DNA from: CAIWHR01 sp963779805
GTDB taxonomy: Bacteria; Pseudomonadota; Gammaproteobacteria; Burkholderiales; Casimicrobiaceae
Direction of reading: 5' to 3'
DNA: 64,000 nt
NCBI GenBank assembly: GCA_963779805.1
Contig: CAVZZN010000007.1
Span: 248,001-312,000, forward strand
Shown here: one piece after another, positions 47,164-55,970 of the stretch
Position numbering within the stretch: position 1 is the stretch's first letter
Layout of the letters: every line of letters starts with the position of its first letter
Translations under genes and position numbers: made by a program
The notes under the pieces: generated by a model
Told to the model about the DNA's origin: nothing
Databases searched by the model: none
The model's input: only the letters and a program-made list of their open reading frames with translations

Positions 47164-47907
47164 TCAGGCGGTCGCTTCGTCCGAGACCTCGACGAACTCG
47201 TCGCCGCCCTTCACGATCTCCTGGATGACCTGGCTCCTGCCTTCGAGCACCGCGTCGGCGGCGCCGCGGGCGTACAGGCGGATGGCGCGGCTCGAGTCGT
47301 CGTTGCCCGGGATCACGTGCGCGATGCCATCGGGTGAATGGTTGGTGTCGACCACGGCGACGAGCGGAATGCCGAGCTTCTTCGCCTCCGTGACGGCGAT
47401 CTTGTGGTAGCCCACGTCGATGACGAAGATCGCATCGGGCAGGCCGTTCATGTCCTTGATGCCGCCGAGGCTCTTGTTGAGCTTGTCGAGCTCGCGCTGC
47501 AGCGTGAGGGCCTCGCGCTTGTTCATCTTCTCGAAGGTGCCGTCCTGCTGCATCTGCTCGAGGTCCTTGAGGCGCTTGATCGACGCCTTCACGGTCTTGA
47601 AGTTGGTGAGCATGCCGCCCAGCCAGCGCGAATCGACGTAGGGCATGCCGGCGCGGCGGGCTTCCTCGGCGATGATGTCGCGCGCCTGGCGCTTGGTGCC
47701 GACGAACAGCACCACGCCCTTGTTCGCGGCCAGTTGGCGGACGTAGGTCATCGCCTCCTGGTACATCTGCATCGTCTTCTCGAGGTTGACGATGTGGATC
47801 TTGTTGCGCTGGCCGAAAATGAAATCGGCCATCTTGGGGTTCCAGTAGCGGGTCTGGTGTCCGAAATGGACGCCCGCCTCCAGCATTTGACGCATCGTTA
47901 CCGACAT
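47164..47907 (-). CDS. rpsB: Ribosomal protein S2
   Basis: 247 residues. MSVTMRQMLEAGVHFGHQTR, WNPKMADFIFGQRNKIHIVN, GTKRQARDIIAEEA and VVDTNHSPDGIAHVIPGNDD are diagnostic of S2. The ATG at 47907 follows a leader of up to 240 bp that may carry autoregulation by S2, as known in other Proteobacteria. Confidence 0.97.
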   Translation of the reverse strand: MSVTMRQMLEAGVHFGHQTRYWNPKMADFIFGQRNKIHIVNLEKTMQMYQEAMTYVRQLAANKGVVLFVGTKRQARDIIAEEARRAGMPYVDSRWLGGMLTNFKTVKASIKRLKDLEQMQQDGTFEKMNKREALTLQRELDKLNKSLGGIKDMNGLPDAIFVIDVGYHKIAVTEAKKLGIPLVAVVDTNHSPDGIAHVIPGNDDSSRAIRLYARGAADAVLEGRSQVIQEIVKGGDEFVEVSDEATA

Positions 47908-48148
47908 GGGAATACTCCGATCAGGGTTGGTCCACGACCCGCAAGTCGGCCAGGCGCCGCCACGCACCGTGGCACAAGCACCTGGCACCCTGACAAGCGC
48001 GGGTCTGCGAATTGCCCGGCCACCGGTCTTGCCGCGGCTTCCAGGGTTGCTTTTGGCAATCCATCGCGACGCCGGTGCCCGGACCGAGCTAACATTCAAT
48101 TTTAGCACTTCGTCATCCCCGGAGCGACCGCCGCCCGGCGTTTTCACC
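47908..48148. promoter_or_regulatory. Divergent promoter region between rpsB and ygfZ
   Basis: No gene. It contains one distinctly AT-rich island, AACATTCAATTTTAG (about 48090-48104), the likely core promoter zone for one or both directions; a minus-strand TAAAAT (48104-48099) could be the rpsB -10. That leaves roughly 180 nt of rpsB leader, enough for a regulatory RNA structure. Confidence 0.45.
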
Positions 48149-49207
48149 ATGAGCCCCAGCGAGACCCCTCTCTCCCCCACCGCGAGCGCCTCCGTTGCGC
48201 CCGCCACGCGCGACCCCGCGCCGCCAGCGGACGCCGATTGGGCCGCCGCCCGTGACGGGGCCGTGTTCTGCCCGCTGCCGACCCTCGGGGTGCTCGCCAT
48301 CGACGGCGCGGACGCGCAAGCTTTCCTGCAGGGCCAGTTGTCCAACGACGTGCGACGCCTCGCGCCAGGCGAGTGGCAGCGCACCACGTACAACTCGCCC
48401 AAGGGCCGCATGCTCGCGAGCCTGCTGCTTCTCGCCGAAGCGGGCGGCGGCTATCGCGCCCTCCTCGCAGCGGAGCTCGCCGCCTCCGTACGCAAGCGCC
48501 TCGCCATGTACGTGCTGCGCTCCAAGGTGACGGTGATGGACGTATCGTCCAGCGTCGGCATCCTCGGGATTGCGGGGCCGCGCGCGGCCGACGTCGTGCG
48601 CAGCGTCCTCGGCGCGTCACCCGAGGGCGGCCGCGCGCTGGCACAGGAGGATGTGCGCGTGCTGGCGCCCGGCGCCGATCGCTTCCTGGTGTTCGGACCC
48701 CACGCACGGCTGGAGGAGCTTGCACGCGCGTTCGGGGCCCAGGCCCGGCGGGTGCCGGAGCCCGTGTGGCGCTGGCTGCAGATCCGCGCCGGCGTGCCGC
48801 TGGTGACCGCGGCCACGCAGGACGCGCTGGTGCTGCAGTCCGCCAACCTCGACGTGCTAGGCGCCGTGAGCTTCGACAAGGGGTGCTACACCGGCCAGGA
48901 GATCGTGGCCCGCGCGCATTACCTCGGGCGGCTCAAGGAGCGCATGCAGGCATGGCATGCCGACGTTCCGGACGTCGCCGCCGGTGCGCGCGTGTACAGC
49001 GCGGTGTTCGGCGACCAGGCGTGCGGCACCGTCGTGAACGCGGCGCCGGCACCGGGCGGCGGCACGGATTGCCTCGCCGTCGTGCAGACCGCGGCCGTCG
49101 ACAGCAACGACGTGCACCTCGACGCGCCCGACGGACCGGCACTGCAACGGCTGCCGTTGCCGTACACGATCCCGGAGCCGAGCCAACCGAAGCGCCCGAA
49201 GCTCTAG
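48149..49207 (+). CDS. ygfZ: YgfZ/GcvT-like folate-binding protein for iron-sulfur cluster maintenance
   Basis: 352 residues from the ATG at 48149. The family signature K-G-C-Y-T-G-Q-E is present (FDKGCYTGQEIVARAHYLGR), with the GcvT-like aminomethyltransferase fold (FLQGQLSNDVRRL, SPKGRMLASLLLL). YgfZ supports assembly or repair of certain Fe-S enzymes in a tetrahydrofolate-dependent way. The Ala/Pro-rich N-terminus (about 1-30) is extra. It is divergent from rpsB and starts a plus-strand set with the next two genes. Confidence 0.9.
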   Translation: MSPSETPLSPTASASVAPATRDPAPPADADWAAARDGAVFCPLPTLGVLAIDGADAQAFLQGQLSNDVRRLAPGEWQRTTYNSPKGRMLASLLLLAEAGGGYRALLAAELAASVRKRLAMYVLRSKVTVMDVSSSVGILGIAGPRAADVVRSVLGASPEGGRALAQEDVRVLAPGADRFLVFGPHARLEELARAFGAQARRVPEPVWRWLQIRAGVPLVTAATQDALVLQSANLDVLGAVSFDKGCYTGQEIVARAHYLGRLKERMQAWHADVPDVAAGARVYSAVFGDQACGTVVNAAPAPGGGTDCLAVVQTAAVDSNDVHLDAPDGPALQRLPLPYTIPEPSQPKRPKL

Positions 49208-49212
49208 ACCCC

Positions 49213-49530
49213 GTGGCCAGGAGCACAGCCGTCTCGCCGGTGCACGTCTACGTCTACTACAAGCTCGGCGCGAATCGCGACGCCGCCTTTCGCACCGTCA
49301 CCGGCATGTTCGCCGAGATCGAGGCCCGCACCGGCGTGGCCGGACGCCTGCTGATGCGCTGCGACGACGAGGAAACGTGGATGGAGGTGTATCGCGACAT
49401 TCGCGCTGCCGCCGCATTTCGCGCCGTGCTGGACGACGTCGCGGGGCGCCTCGGCGTCGCGGATCTGGCACGCGACGGCGCGCGGCATGTCGAATGCTTC
49501 ACCCCTGTTGCGAAGCCGCAGGATCTCTGA
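49213..49530 (+). CDS. DUF4936 family protein
   Basis: 105 residues from a GTG at 49213, 5 bp after ygfZ. VHVYVYYKLGANRDAAFRTV, GRLLMRCDDEETWMEVY and the end HVECFTPVAKPQDL fit the small DUF4936 family, commonly next to ygfZ and NRDE genes in Betaproteobacteria. Function unknown. Confidence 0.75.
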   Translation: MARSTAVSPVHVYVYYKLGANRDAAFRTVTGMFAEIEARTGVAGRLLMRCDDEETWMEVYRDIRAAAAFRAVLDDVAGRLGVADLARDGARHVECFTPVAKPQDL

Positions 49531-49536
49531 CCCGAC

Positions 49537-50304
49537 ATGTGCCTCGCCGTCGTCGCGCTCGACGCGCATCCGCTCTATGCGCTCGTCATCGCCGCCAACC
49601 GGGACGAGCTGCACGAGCGGCCGAGCCTCCCCGCGGCGTGGTGGCCCGAAGGCTGGATCGCCGGGCGCGATCTCGCCGGAGGCGGAACCTGGCTCGGCAT
49701 GCAGGCCCGGGGCACGTGGGCCCTGCTCACCAACATCCGCGAGCCCGAACGAAAGGATCCCGATGCGCCGACGCGCGGCACGCTGGTGACCCGCGTGCTC
49801 GCGTCCGACGCGCCGAACGAGATTCTGCACGAGATCGCGCGCGAGGCGAGCCGCTACAACGGCTTCAACATCATCGCGGGCCGGCTTGCCGAGGGCGCAT
49901 GGCTGTCGAATCGCGACGGCGGCCCGCATCGGCTTGCGCGCGGCATCCACGCGATCTCGAATGCCGCGCTCGATACGCCCTGGCCCAAGGTCGTGCGCAC
50001 GCGTGCAGCGCTCGACGCGTGGTGCCGCAATGCGGAGCGGGATCCCGGCGCCCTGTTCGAGCTGCTGGCGTCGCGCGTCGTCGCACCCGACGAGGAGCTG
50101 CCCCGAACGGGCGTGCCCCTCGAGCGCGAGCGCCTGCTGTCCGCGAACTTCGTCCTCGATCCGCGCTACGGCACCCGCTGCTCCACCGTGCTCCTCGTCA
50201 CGCACGATGGACAGGCGCGCTTCGTCGAGCGCAGCTTCGATGCGCAAGGCAGGATCACCGGCACGGTGGACTGCGCGTTCGCGATCGAGCACGCGCCGGC
50301 GTAG
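49537..50304 (+). CDS. NRDE-family (TANGO2-like) protein
   Basis: 255 residues beginning MCLAVVAL with Cys2, which is conserved in the family. The name-giving motif is IAANRDELHERPS, followed by WIAGRDLAGGGTWLGMQ and GFNIIAG. TANGO2/NRDE proteins have been linked to heme or lipid handling, but the biochemical role is unsettled. The start is 6 bp after the DUF4936 gene, so they are probably co-transcribed. Confidence 0.88.
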   Translation: MCLAVVALDAHPLYALVIAANRDELHERPSLPAAWWPEGWIAGRDLAGGGTWLGMQARGTWALLTNIREPERKDPDAPTRGTLVTRVLASDAPNEILHEIAREASRYNGFNIIAGRLAEGAWLSNRDGGPHRLARGIHAISNAALDTPWPKVVRTRAALDAWCRNAERDPGALFELLASRVVAPDEELPRTGVPLERERLLSANFVLDPRYGTRCSTVLLVTHDGQARFVERSFDAQGRITGTVDCAFAIEHAPA

Positions 50305-50399
50305 GGCCGTCGCGCAAGGGCTCTGGACCCGATCGCCCTTGCCCTCGCAGGACGCGCGGCAAGCGCCTCGCCATCCGCCGGTTCGCGTAGCGCCGACGG

Positions 50400-50828
50400 C
50401 TACAGCCGGCGCGTCATCGCCTGGTGCGCAATGCCGGCTTCCATGAATACCGGGCCGTCGGGCGCAAACCCTTCGCGCGCATAGAACTCCAGCGCGTGCA
50501 CCTGCGCGTTGAGCGCGACGCACGCGTGGCCGTGCTCGCGCGCAAGCGCCAGGAGATGCCGGAGCAATGCGCGCCCGACGCCCCTGCCGCGCCATGCACG
50601 GCGCACGGCCATGCGACCGATGTGGCCGTCCGGCAGGAGCCGTCCACAGCCGACGGCATCGCCGCGTTCGTCCTCGGCGATCGCATGCAGGCATTCCGGA
50701 TCGCGACCGTCCCATTCGATCTCGGTGGGCACCGCCTGCTCGACGACGAACACGTCGTGCCGGATCGCGCGCAGGGCTTGCGCGTCGTCGGGCCAGCGCG
50801 CGCTACGGACCGTGAACCGGTACGCCAT
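50400..50828 (-). CDS. GNAT-family N-acetyltransferase
   Basis: 142 residues. Acetyl-CoA-binding motif A is RMAVRRAWRGRGVGRALLRH; the C-terminal HACVALNAQVHALEFYAREG segment is the ElaA-like subgroup pattern. The acceptor is unknown. Start at 50828, 4 bp after ldcA. Confidence 0.88.
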   Translation of the reverse strand: MAYRFTVRSARWPDDAQALRAIRHDVFVVEQAVPTEIEWDGRDPECLHAIAEDERGDAVGCGRLLPDGHIGRMAVRRAWRGRGVGRALLRHLLALAREHGHACVALNAQVHALEFYAREGFAPDGPVFMEAGIAHQAMTRRL

Positions 50829-50832
50829 GCGA

Positions 50833-51735
50833 TCAGTGCCGCGGGACCGTGATGACCATGCGTGCCAGGCCCGATCGCACCTGCAGCATGCAGTGGCCGC
50901 CCACGGGCAACGTGAGCTTGTCGCGCACGTGACCGAACGGCAGGCCGGTGAAGACGGGAATGCCGAAGCGCTCGCGCGCGAGCGCCACGACGCTGCCCAG
51001 GTCGTAGCCGTTGTCGTTCGGCATGGCTTCGAAGCCGTTGAAGGTGCCGAGCACCAGGGCGCGCTGTCGCGCGAGCACGCCCGCGAAGTGCAGCTGATGC
51101 AGCATGCGCTCGATGCGGTACGGGTGCTCGCCGATATCCTCGAGGAACAGGATGCCGCCACGCGTCTGCGGAAGATGGGGCGTGCCGACGAGATGCGCGA
51201 CGAGCGCGAGATTGCCGCCCCACAGCGTGCCTTCGCCGCTGAAGTCCGGTCCGTCGAGCGGGCCTTCGACCACGTCGGCGGATTCGGCGAGCATGCGCGC
51301 GCAGTGCTCGACCGTGAAGGGCGATACCGCGTCGGCACCGAAGTCGTAGGCGGCCATCGGTCCCGCGTAGGTGATCATCCCGGCATGGGCGAGCGCGGCC
51401 AGCTGGAACGCGGTGAAATCGCTGTGGCCCATCCAGCGCTTGCGCGTCCCGGCGATCAGCCGGAAGTCGAGCCGATCGAGCAGGCGCGACCAGCCGTAGC
51501 CGCCGCGCGCGGCGATCGCGAGCTCGACCGCGGGATCGCGCGCCATGCGCATCACGGCCGCGAGGCGCGCGTCGTCGTCCCCGGCGAAACGTTGCCAGCG
51601 GGCGGCACACCCCGGATCGACGACGACGCGGTGCCCGTGCCGCACGAGAAAGGCCGCGGCACGATCGATCACCGCGGGATCGTGCACGTACCCCGACGGG
51701 GCGTAGAGCCCGATCCCGAGCGGCGGAATGTTCAT
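50833..51735 (-). CDS. ldcA: LD-carboxypeptidase (S66 peptidase)
   Basis: 300 residues. The nucleophile Ser is in WMGHSDFTAFQ, and AARGGYGWSRLLDRLDF and LWGGNLALVAHLVGTPHLP are family motifs; the catalytic Glu and His are expected in FLEDIGEHPYR and GLPFGHVRDK. It trims tetrapeptide stems in murein recycling in the cytoplasm. The ATG overlaps the tadA stop by 4 bp. Confidence 0.9.
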   Translation of the reverse strand: MNIPPLGIGLYAPSGYVHDPAVIDRAAAFLVRHGHRVVVDPGCAARWQRFAGDDDARLAAVMRMARDPAVELAIAARGGYGWSRLLDRLDFRLIAGTRKRWMGHSDFTAFQLAALAHAGMITYAGPMAAYDFGADAVSPFTVEHCARMLAESADVVEGPLDGPDFSGEGTLWGGNLALVAHLVGTPHLPQTRGGILFLEDIGEHPYRIERMLHQLHFAGVLARQRALVLGTFNGFEAMPNDNGYDLGSVVALARERFGIPVFTGLPFGHVRDKLTLPVGGHCMLQVRSGLARMVITVPRH

Positions 51736-52235
51736 GCCGCGCGGGGCTCGCCGGCCGGGGAGGCGCTGCGGCGCGCTGCGAAGAACTCCGACAGGAGCGC
51801 ACCGCACTCGGCGGCGCGCACGCCGGGCGTCACGCCGGTGTGATGATTGAGCCGCGCCTCGGCGAACAGATCGACGACCGATCCGCATGCTCCGGTCTTC
51901 GGATCGGCTGCCCCGAACACGAGACGCGCGAGGCGCGCGTGCATGATGGCGCCGGCGCACATCGCGCAGGGCTCGAGGGTCACGTACAGCGTGCAGCCGG
52001 GAAGCCGATAATTGGCGAGGGTGCGTCCGGCTTCGCGCAGGGCGGCGATCTCCGCGTGCGCCGTGGGATCGTTGTGGGCGATGGGCGCGTTGCCGCCCCG
52101 ACCGACGATCACGCCGTCGCACACCACGACCGCGCCCACCGGGACCTCGCCACGCGCCGCGGCGCAGCGCGCCATCGCGAGCGCTTCGTCCATCATGGCT
52201 GCGTCGAGCGCGTCGACCTCGCCTGCTGCGATCAC
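51732..52235 (-). CDS. tadA: tRNA-specific adenosine deaminase
   Basis: Zinc/catalytic motifs HAE (PTAHAEIAALREAG) and PCAMC (TLEPCAMCAGAIMHARL), with GEVPVGAVVV upstream. It converts wobble A34 to inosine in tRNA-Arg. The GTG at 52235 overlaps the ridA-like stop (GTGA), giving 167 residues; the ATG at 52196 gives 154. The coupled GTG is preferred because no ribosome-binding site precedes the ATG at proper distance. Confidence 0.92.
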   Translation of the reverse strand: MIAAGEVDALDAAMMDEALAMARCAAARGEVPVGAVVVCDGVIVGRGGNAPIAHNDPTAHAEIAALREAGRTLANYRLPGCTLYVTLEPCAMCAGAIMHARLARLVFGAADPKTGACGSVVDLFAEARLNHHTGVTPGVRAAECGALLSEFFAARRSASPAGEPRAA

Positions 52236-52633
52236 GGGGTACGCTCGCCAATCCACGCGTCGGCCTCGATCTCCACGCACAGCGCGGGATCGATGAGACG
52301 CGCGACCTCCACCATCGTGCACGCGGGACGCACGGTCCCGAACACTTCGGCGTGCGCCCGCGCCACCGCTTCCCAGTGGCCGATGTCGGTGACGAAAATG
52401 CGCGTGCGCACGACGTCTTCCATGCGCGCACCCGCCTGCTCCAGCGCGTGCGCGATGTTCGCGAGCGCCTGGCGCGTCTGCAGGAACGCGTCGCCGGGGG
52501 AGACGATCGCGCCGTCGGGAGCCGTCGCAGTGGTGCCGGACACCGCGACGTGATCGCCGAAGCGAACCGCGCGGGAATAGCCGACGATCGGCTCCCACGG
52601 CGTCGCGCTCGAAATGTTGATCCGTGTGCCCAT
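52232..52633 (-). CDS. RidA/YjgF-family protein
   Basis: 133 residues. EPIVGYSRAVRFGDHVAVSG, FLQTRQALANIAHALEQAGA and VVRTRIFVTDIGHWEAVARA are the RidA-family pattern. Rather than the housekeeping RidA subgroup it looks like the YjgH/aminoacrylate-type relatives. The family hydrolyses reactive enamines. First gene of the ridA-tadA-ldcA-GNAT transcript, all coupled or a few bases apart. Confidence 0.87.
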   Translation of the reverse strand: MGTRINISSATPWEPIVGYSRAVRFGDHVAVSGTTATAPDGAIVSPGDAFLQTRQALANIAHALEQAGARMEDVVRTRIFVTDIGHWEAVARAHAEVFGTVRPACTMVEVARLIDPALCVEIEADAWIGERTP

Positions 52634-52789
52634 TGCCAGCTGAACCTCGTCGCGGGATGTCCGCTGCCCCGCTGTCGGGGGCACACGATACCACTTTCCA
52701 CCCCGCCGCTCCGGTGTGCCGGCACGGTCGTTTCGCCGCGTTTGCGCGCGGCTTTCGGCACCATCGCTTCGCCTTCGCCCTCGCCCATG

Positions 52790-53174
52790 CGGCCGTTGCC
52801 ACCGACGCGGGTGCGGCGGGACTGAACCCGCAGCACGCCTCGACGCCAGTGAACATGGACCTGCCTTGGAAACCAGCGCTTCTGGAGCCGCGCGTCGGGC
52901 TCATTCACCGCATGGGTCAGAAGCGCCCCGTGCAGATCGTCAATTTCCTCGCCAACGCACCATCGAGGAGGGAATGCTCTCGGTGCTCGCCTTCAAGCGC
53001 TCGCTCTCGGCGGGCATCCTGGATGCCGGCCAAAGCGAGATCTCGCTCGGCGGCTCGCGCCTGAGTCGTTTCACGGGGAAAGTCGAAGACGTCATGACGC
53101 CCAGCCTGCATGGCAACACCGACGAACGCGTTCGACTCGCGCTCGATGAGCTGAAGGGGCGCCTTCCGTGGTGA
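52790..53174 (+). pseudogene. Remnant of a SNF2-family helicase, C-terminal end only
   Basis: The residues ATDAGAAGLNPQHAS, VNMDLPWKPALLEPRVGLIH and RMGQKRPVQIVNFLA, then after a frame break near 52958 TIEEGMLSVLAFKRSL, are the motif V-VI and tail of a SNF2/HepA-type helicase. The motif VI arginine is lost (usual RIGRIHRMGQ, here RVGLIHRMGQ), and everything N-terminal is absent. The stop is at 53174. A decayed fragment, not a working gene. Confidence 0.75.
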
Positions 53175-53217
53175 GGGGACTCGATGTCTTTCGCGAACAT
53201 TTCGCCGGCCACGCCGA

Positions 53218-53605
53218 TCAGCAGAGGTGTTCGAACGCGTACTTCAAGCTGCCGCGGACGTCGTCCCCGAGCGTGTTGCCAACTACGCGCACGACGAACA
53301 GGTCGTGCGGCCCTTCGTTGAAGATCAACTCGATCGGCACGCGTGCATCGGCACAGCCCAGCACGGCGGCATAGGGACGCTGCGAGGGTGCGCCGGAACC
53401 GCTACCGTCGAGGTCGAAGTCGTGTCCGCTGATGGGGATCACGCGCCCGCGCCGTGGAAGACGGCACGTCCACCTGCGCAAGCAGATCTGCAAAGACGCG
53501 GTTGCCGCCGTCCATGCGACGCCGCCCCTCCTCGGCATCGCCGGGTCGGTCGCGCACCGCGGCGGTATCGTCACCGCAACGGTAGGTGATCTCGACGATT
53601 CTCAT
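53218..53605 (-). pseudogene. Beta-carbonic anhydrase, truncated and frameshifted
   Basis: The ATG at 53605 overlaps the sulP stop by 4 bp. MRIVEITYRCGDDTAAVRD leads to GNRVFADLLAQVDVPSSTAR; after one surplus base near 53463 it continues PISGHDFDLDGSGSG and AAVLGCADARVPIELIFNEG, the zinc-binding Cys-x-Asp-x-Arg motif. It stops at LKYAFEHLC, where family members continue to the second zinc site (HxxC). So about half the enzyme, including two zinc ligands, is missing. The cut end lies only 43 bp from the SNF2 remnant. Confidence 0.8.
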
Positions 53606-55426
53606 GCGGGATGCGAGGGTGGGTTCGATGCATCGCCGGAGGTGCCAGCGGGCGTGGCGCGCTGCGCGGCGCGCGTGCTTTGCGCCATCTCGGGCTTGAT
53701 GCTGGCCACCGCATCGAAGTGAGACAGATGGACCTTCCCGCTCAGTTCCTGCAGGAAGTGCGAGCGCTTGAGTTGGTCCATCACCGGTCCTTTCACCTCG
53801 GACAGGTGGAACGTGATGCCGCCGTCGGCGAGCCGGTGGTTGATCGCCTCCAGGCTCTGGAGTGCCGAGGCATCGATGGTGTTCACGGCGGGGCACTCGA
53901 GGATCACGTGCCGGACCTGTGGATTGGCCGCCACCGCGTCGTTGATCAGGTCTTCGAGGAAGCGTGCATTCGGGAAGTACAGGCTTTCGTCCACGCGCAG
54001 CGACAGGATTTCCGGATCGGTCACCACGGCGTGGCGCGCCACGTTGCGGAAGGAGGTCGTCCCCGGGATCTGGCCCACCACGGCCACGTGCGGCCGCGAC
54101 GTCTTGTACAGGTGCAGGAAGATCGAGAGACCCACGCCTACCACCAGGCCGGCCTCCACGCCGTCGAGCCAGGTGACGACGATCGTGCCGATCATCGCCG
54201 CGAAGTCGGTGCGCGAGTAGGCCCAGGTGTGCTTGATCGCACCGATGTCCACTAGCGACAGCACCGCGACGATGATGATCGCGGCCAGCGCGGCTTTCGG
54301 CAGGAAGAACAGCAGTGGCGTCAGGAACAGCGTTGCGATGGCCACGCCGACCGCGGTGAATGCGCCGGCCGCCGGCGTCTGTGCGCCGGCGTCGAAGTTC
54401 ACGACCGAGCGCGACAATGCGCCGGTGACCGGAAAGCCGCCCGACACCGCCGAGCCGAGGTCGGCGGCGCCGAGCGCGATCAGTTCCTGGTCGGGGTCGA
54501 CGCGCTGGCGACGCTTCGCGGCCAGCGTGAGCGCAACCGAGATCGACTCCACGTAGCCGACGATGCAGATCAGCAGCGACGGAACGAGGAGCTTGGTCCA
54601 CAACGACACGTCGACCGGCGGCAGCGCGATCGCCGGCAGTCCTCCCGGTACCGTGCCGAGAATGGCCACGCGGCGTGCATCGAGGGCGAAGCCCCAGACC
54701 GCCAGCGTCGTGGCAACGATGACCATCGCCGGTGCAACCTTCGACAGGATGTCCGCGGAGCGCTCGCCCAGGCCCGAGGCGAGTAGCAGCGGCTTCAGGC
54801 CGCGCCGCGCCCACAGGAGGAAGACCACGGCCGCGATGCCGATGGCCGTCGTGGCCGGATTGATCTTGTCGAGGCTGGGCAGGAGCGAGTGCAGGATCTC
54901 CAGCAGGCTTTCGCCCTTGGAACTTGCGCCCAGCAGCGCGCCAAGCTGGCCGGCGGCGATCTGCACCGCCGCCGCCGTGATGAAGCCGGACACGACCGGG
55001 TGGCTGAGGAAGTTCGCCAGGAAGCCGAGCCGCAGCATGCCCATCAGGATCAGCAGCAGGCCGGTGACAGCCGACAGCGCGATTGCTGCACCCAGGAACT
55101 CCGGCGTGCCCGCTGCCGCGACCTGTCCGGCCGCCGCCGCGGTCATCAGGCTCGCCACCGCCACCGGCCCGACCGCGAGCGCACGCGAGGTGCCGAATAC
55201 CGCGTAAAGCACGAGCGGCGCCATCGACGCATACAGGCCCGACCTGCGGCGGTACCCCGACCAGCAGCGCATACGCCAGCGACTGCGGGATCAGCATGAT
55301 CGAGACGATGGCCGCGGCGATCAGGTCGCCCGTCAGCGTCTGGCGCGAGTACTCGCGGCCCCAGTCCAGGATCGGCAGGTACCGGCGCAGCAATCCGCCG
55401 AGTCCAGCGGTGCCCGTGCTGCTCAT
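53602..55426 (-). CDS. SulP-family anion transporter with STAS domain; one frameshift
   Basis: About 608 residues. The SulP signature begins IMLIPQSLAYALLVGVPPQ; one surplus base near 55243 interrupts before GLYASMAPLVLYAVFGTSRA. Some 11-12 membrane helices follow, then a C-terminal STAS domain (about 435-560, VRHVILECPAVNTIDASALQ). SulP proteins carry sulfate or bicarbonate. The coupled carbonic anhydrase favours bicarbonate; the sulfur-related neighbours favour sulfate. The start overlaps the upstream membrane-protein stop (ATGA). Confidence 0.88.
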
Positions 55427-55947
55427 GCTGTGCTCCCCGGCTTGAAGAACAGCCTGCCGATCTTCTCGCGCCCCATCACGCGCCCCAGCTCCTTCATGGC
55501 GAAGAACGGGATCAGGGCGACGAACACGACCATGCTGTTGGCGAGGATCACCTCGTACCCCTGCGCGGTGAATTCGGCGAGTCCGGCGACGACGCCATGG
55601 CCGGACACGAGGCCCTTGATTGCGTGCTCGGCGAGCGTGAACACGGCGCAGAAAATCGTGAAGACGACTGTCTTGTAAAGCGTCGGATAGATCAGGGGCT
55701 TGTCCTGCAGGCCGCGGCCCAGGTGGAAGACTCCGCCGATCATGATCACCTTGCCAAGGATCAGCGCCTCGATCAGCGCAAACCAGTAGTTGGTGTAGGT
55801 GATGTCGTGCGCCGCCAGCAGCAGGCGGCGGTAGATCGTGAATGTGGCGAACACCGCCGTGAGGTACGCGACGTTGAAGGCGTACTCGATCAGCTCATGG
55901 CGAACCTTTTCCTTCAGTCCCTCGGGCTTCCTCGCAGGAACGCTCAT
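55423..55947 (-). CDS. Conserved four-helix membrane protein, unknown function
   Basis: 174 residues with about four hydrophobic segments (AYLTAVFATFTIYRRLLLAA, YWFALIEALILGKVIMIGGV, VVFTIFCAVFTLAEHAIKG, ILANSMVVFVALIPFFAMKE) and a charged N-terminal tail. I do not recognise the family. It is sandwiched between the CoA-disulfide-reductase/rhodanese gene and sulP, with a 4-bp overlap to sulP, so it is probably part of the transport function. Confidence 0.7.
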   Translation of the reverse strand: MSVPARKPEGLKEKVRHELIEYAFNVAYLTAVFATFTIYRRLLLAAHDITYTNYWFALIEALILGKVIMIGGVFHLGRGLQDKPLIYPTLYKTVVFTIFCAVFTLAEHAIKGLVSGHGVVAGLAEFTAQGYEVILANSMVVFVALIPFFAMKELGRVMGREKIGRLFFKPGSTA

Positions 55948-55970
55948 GGCTTGCTCCTTGCTGGCTTGGG

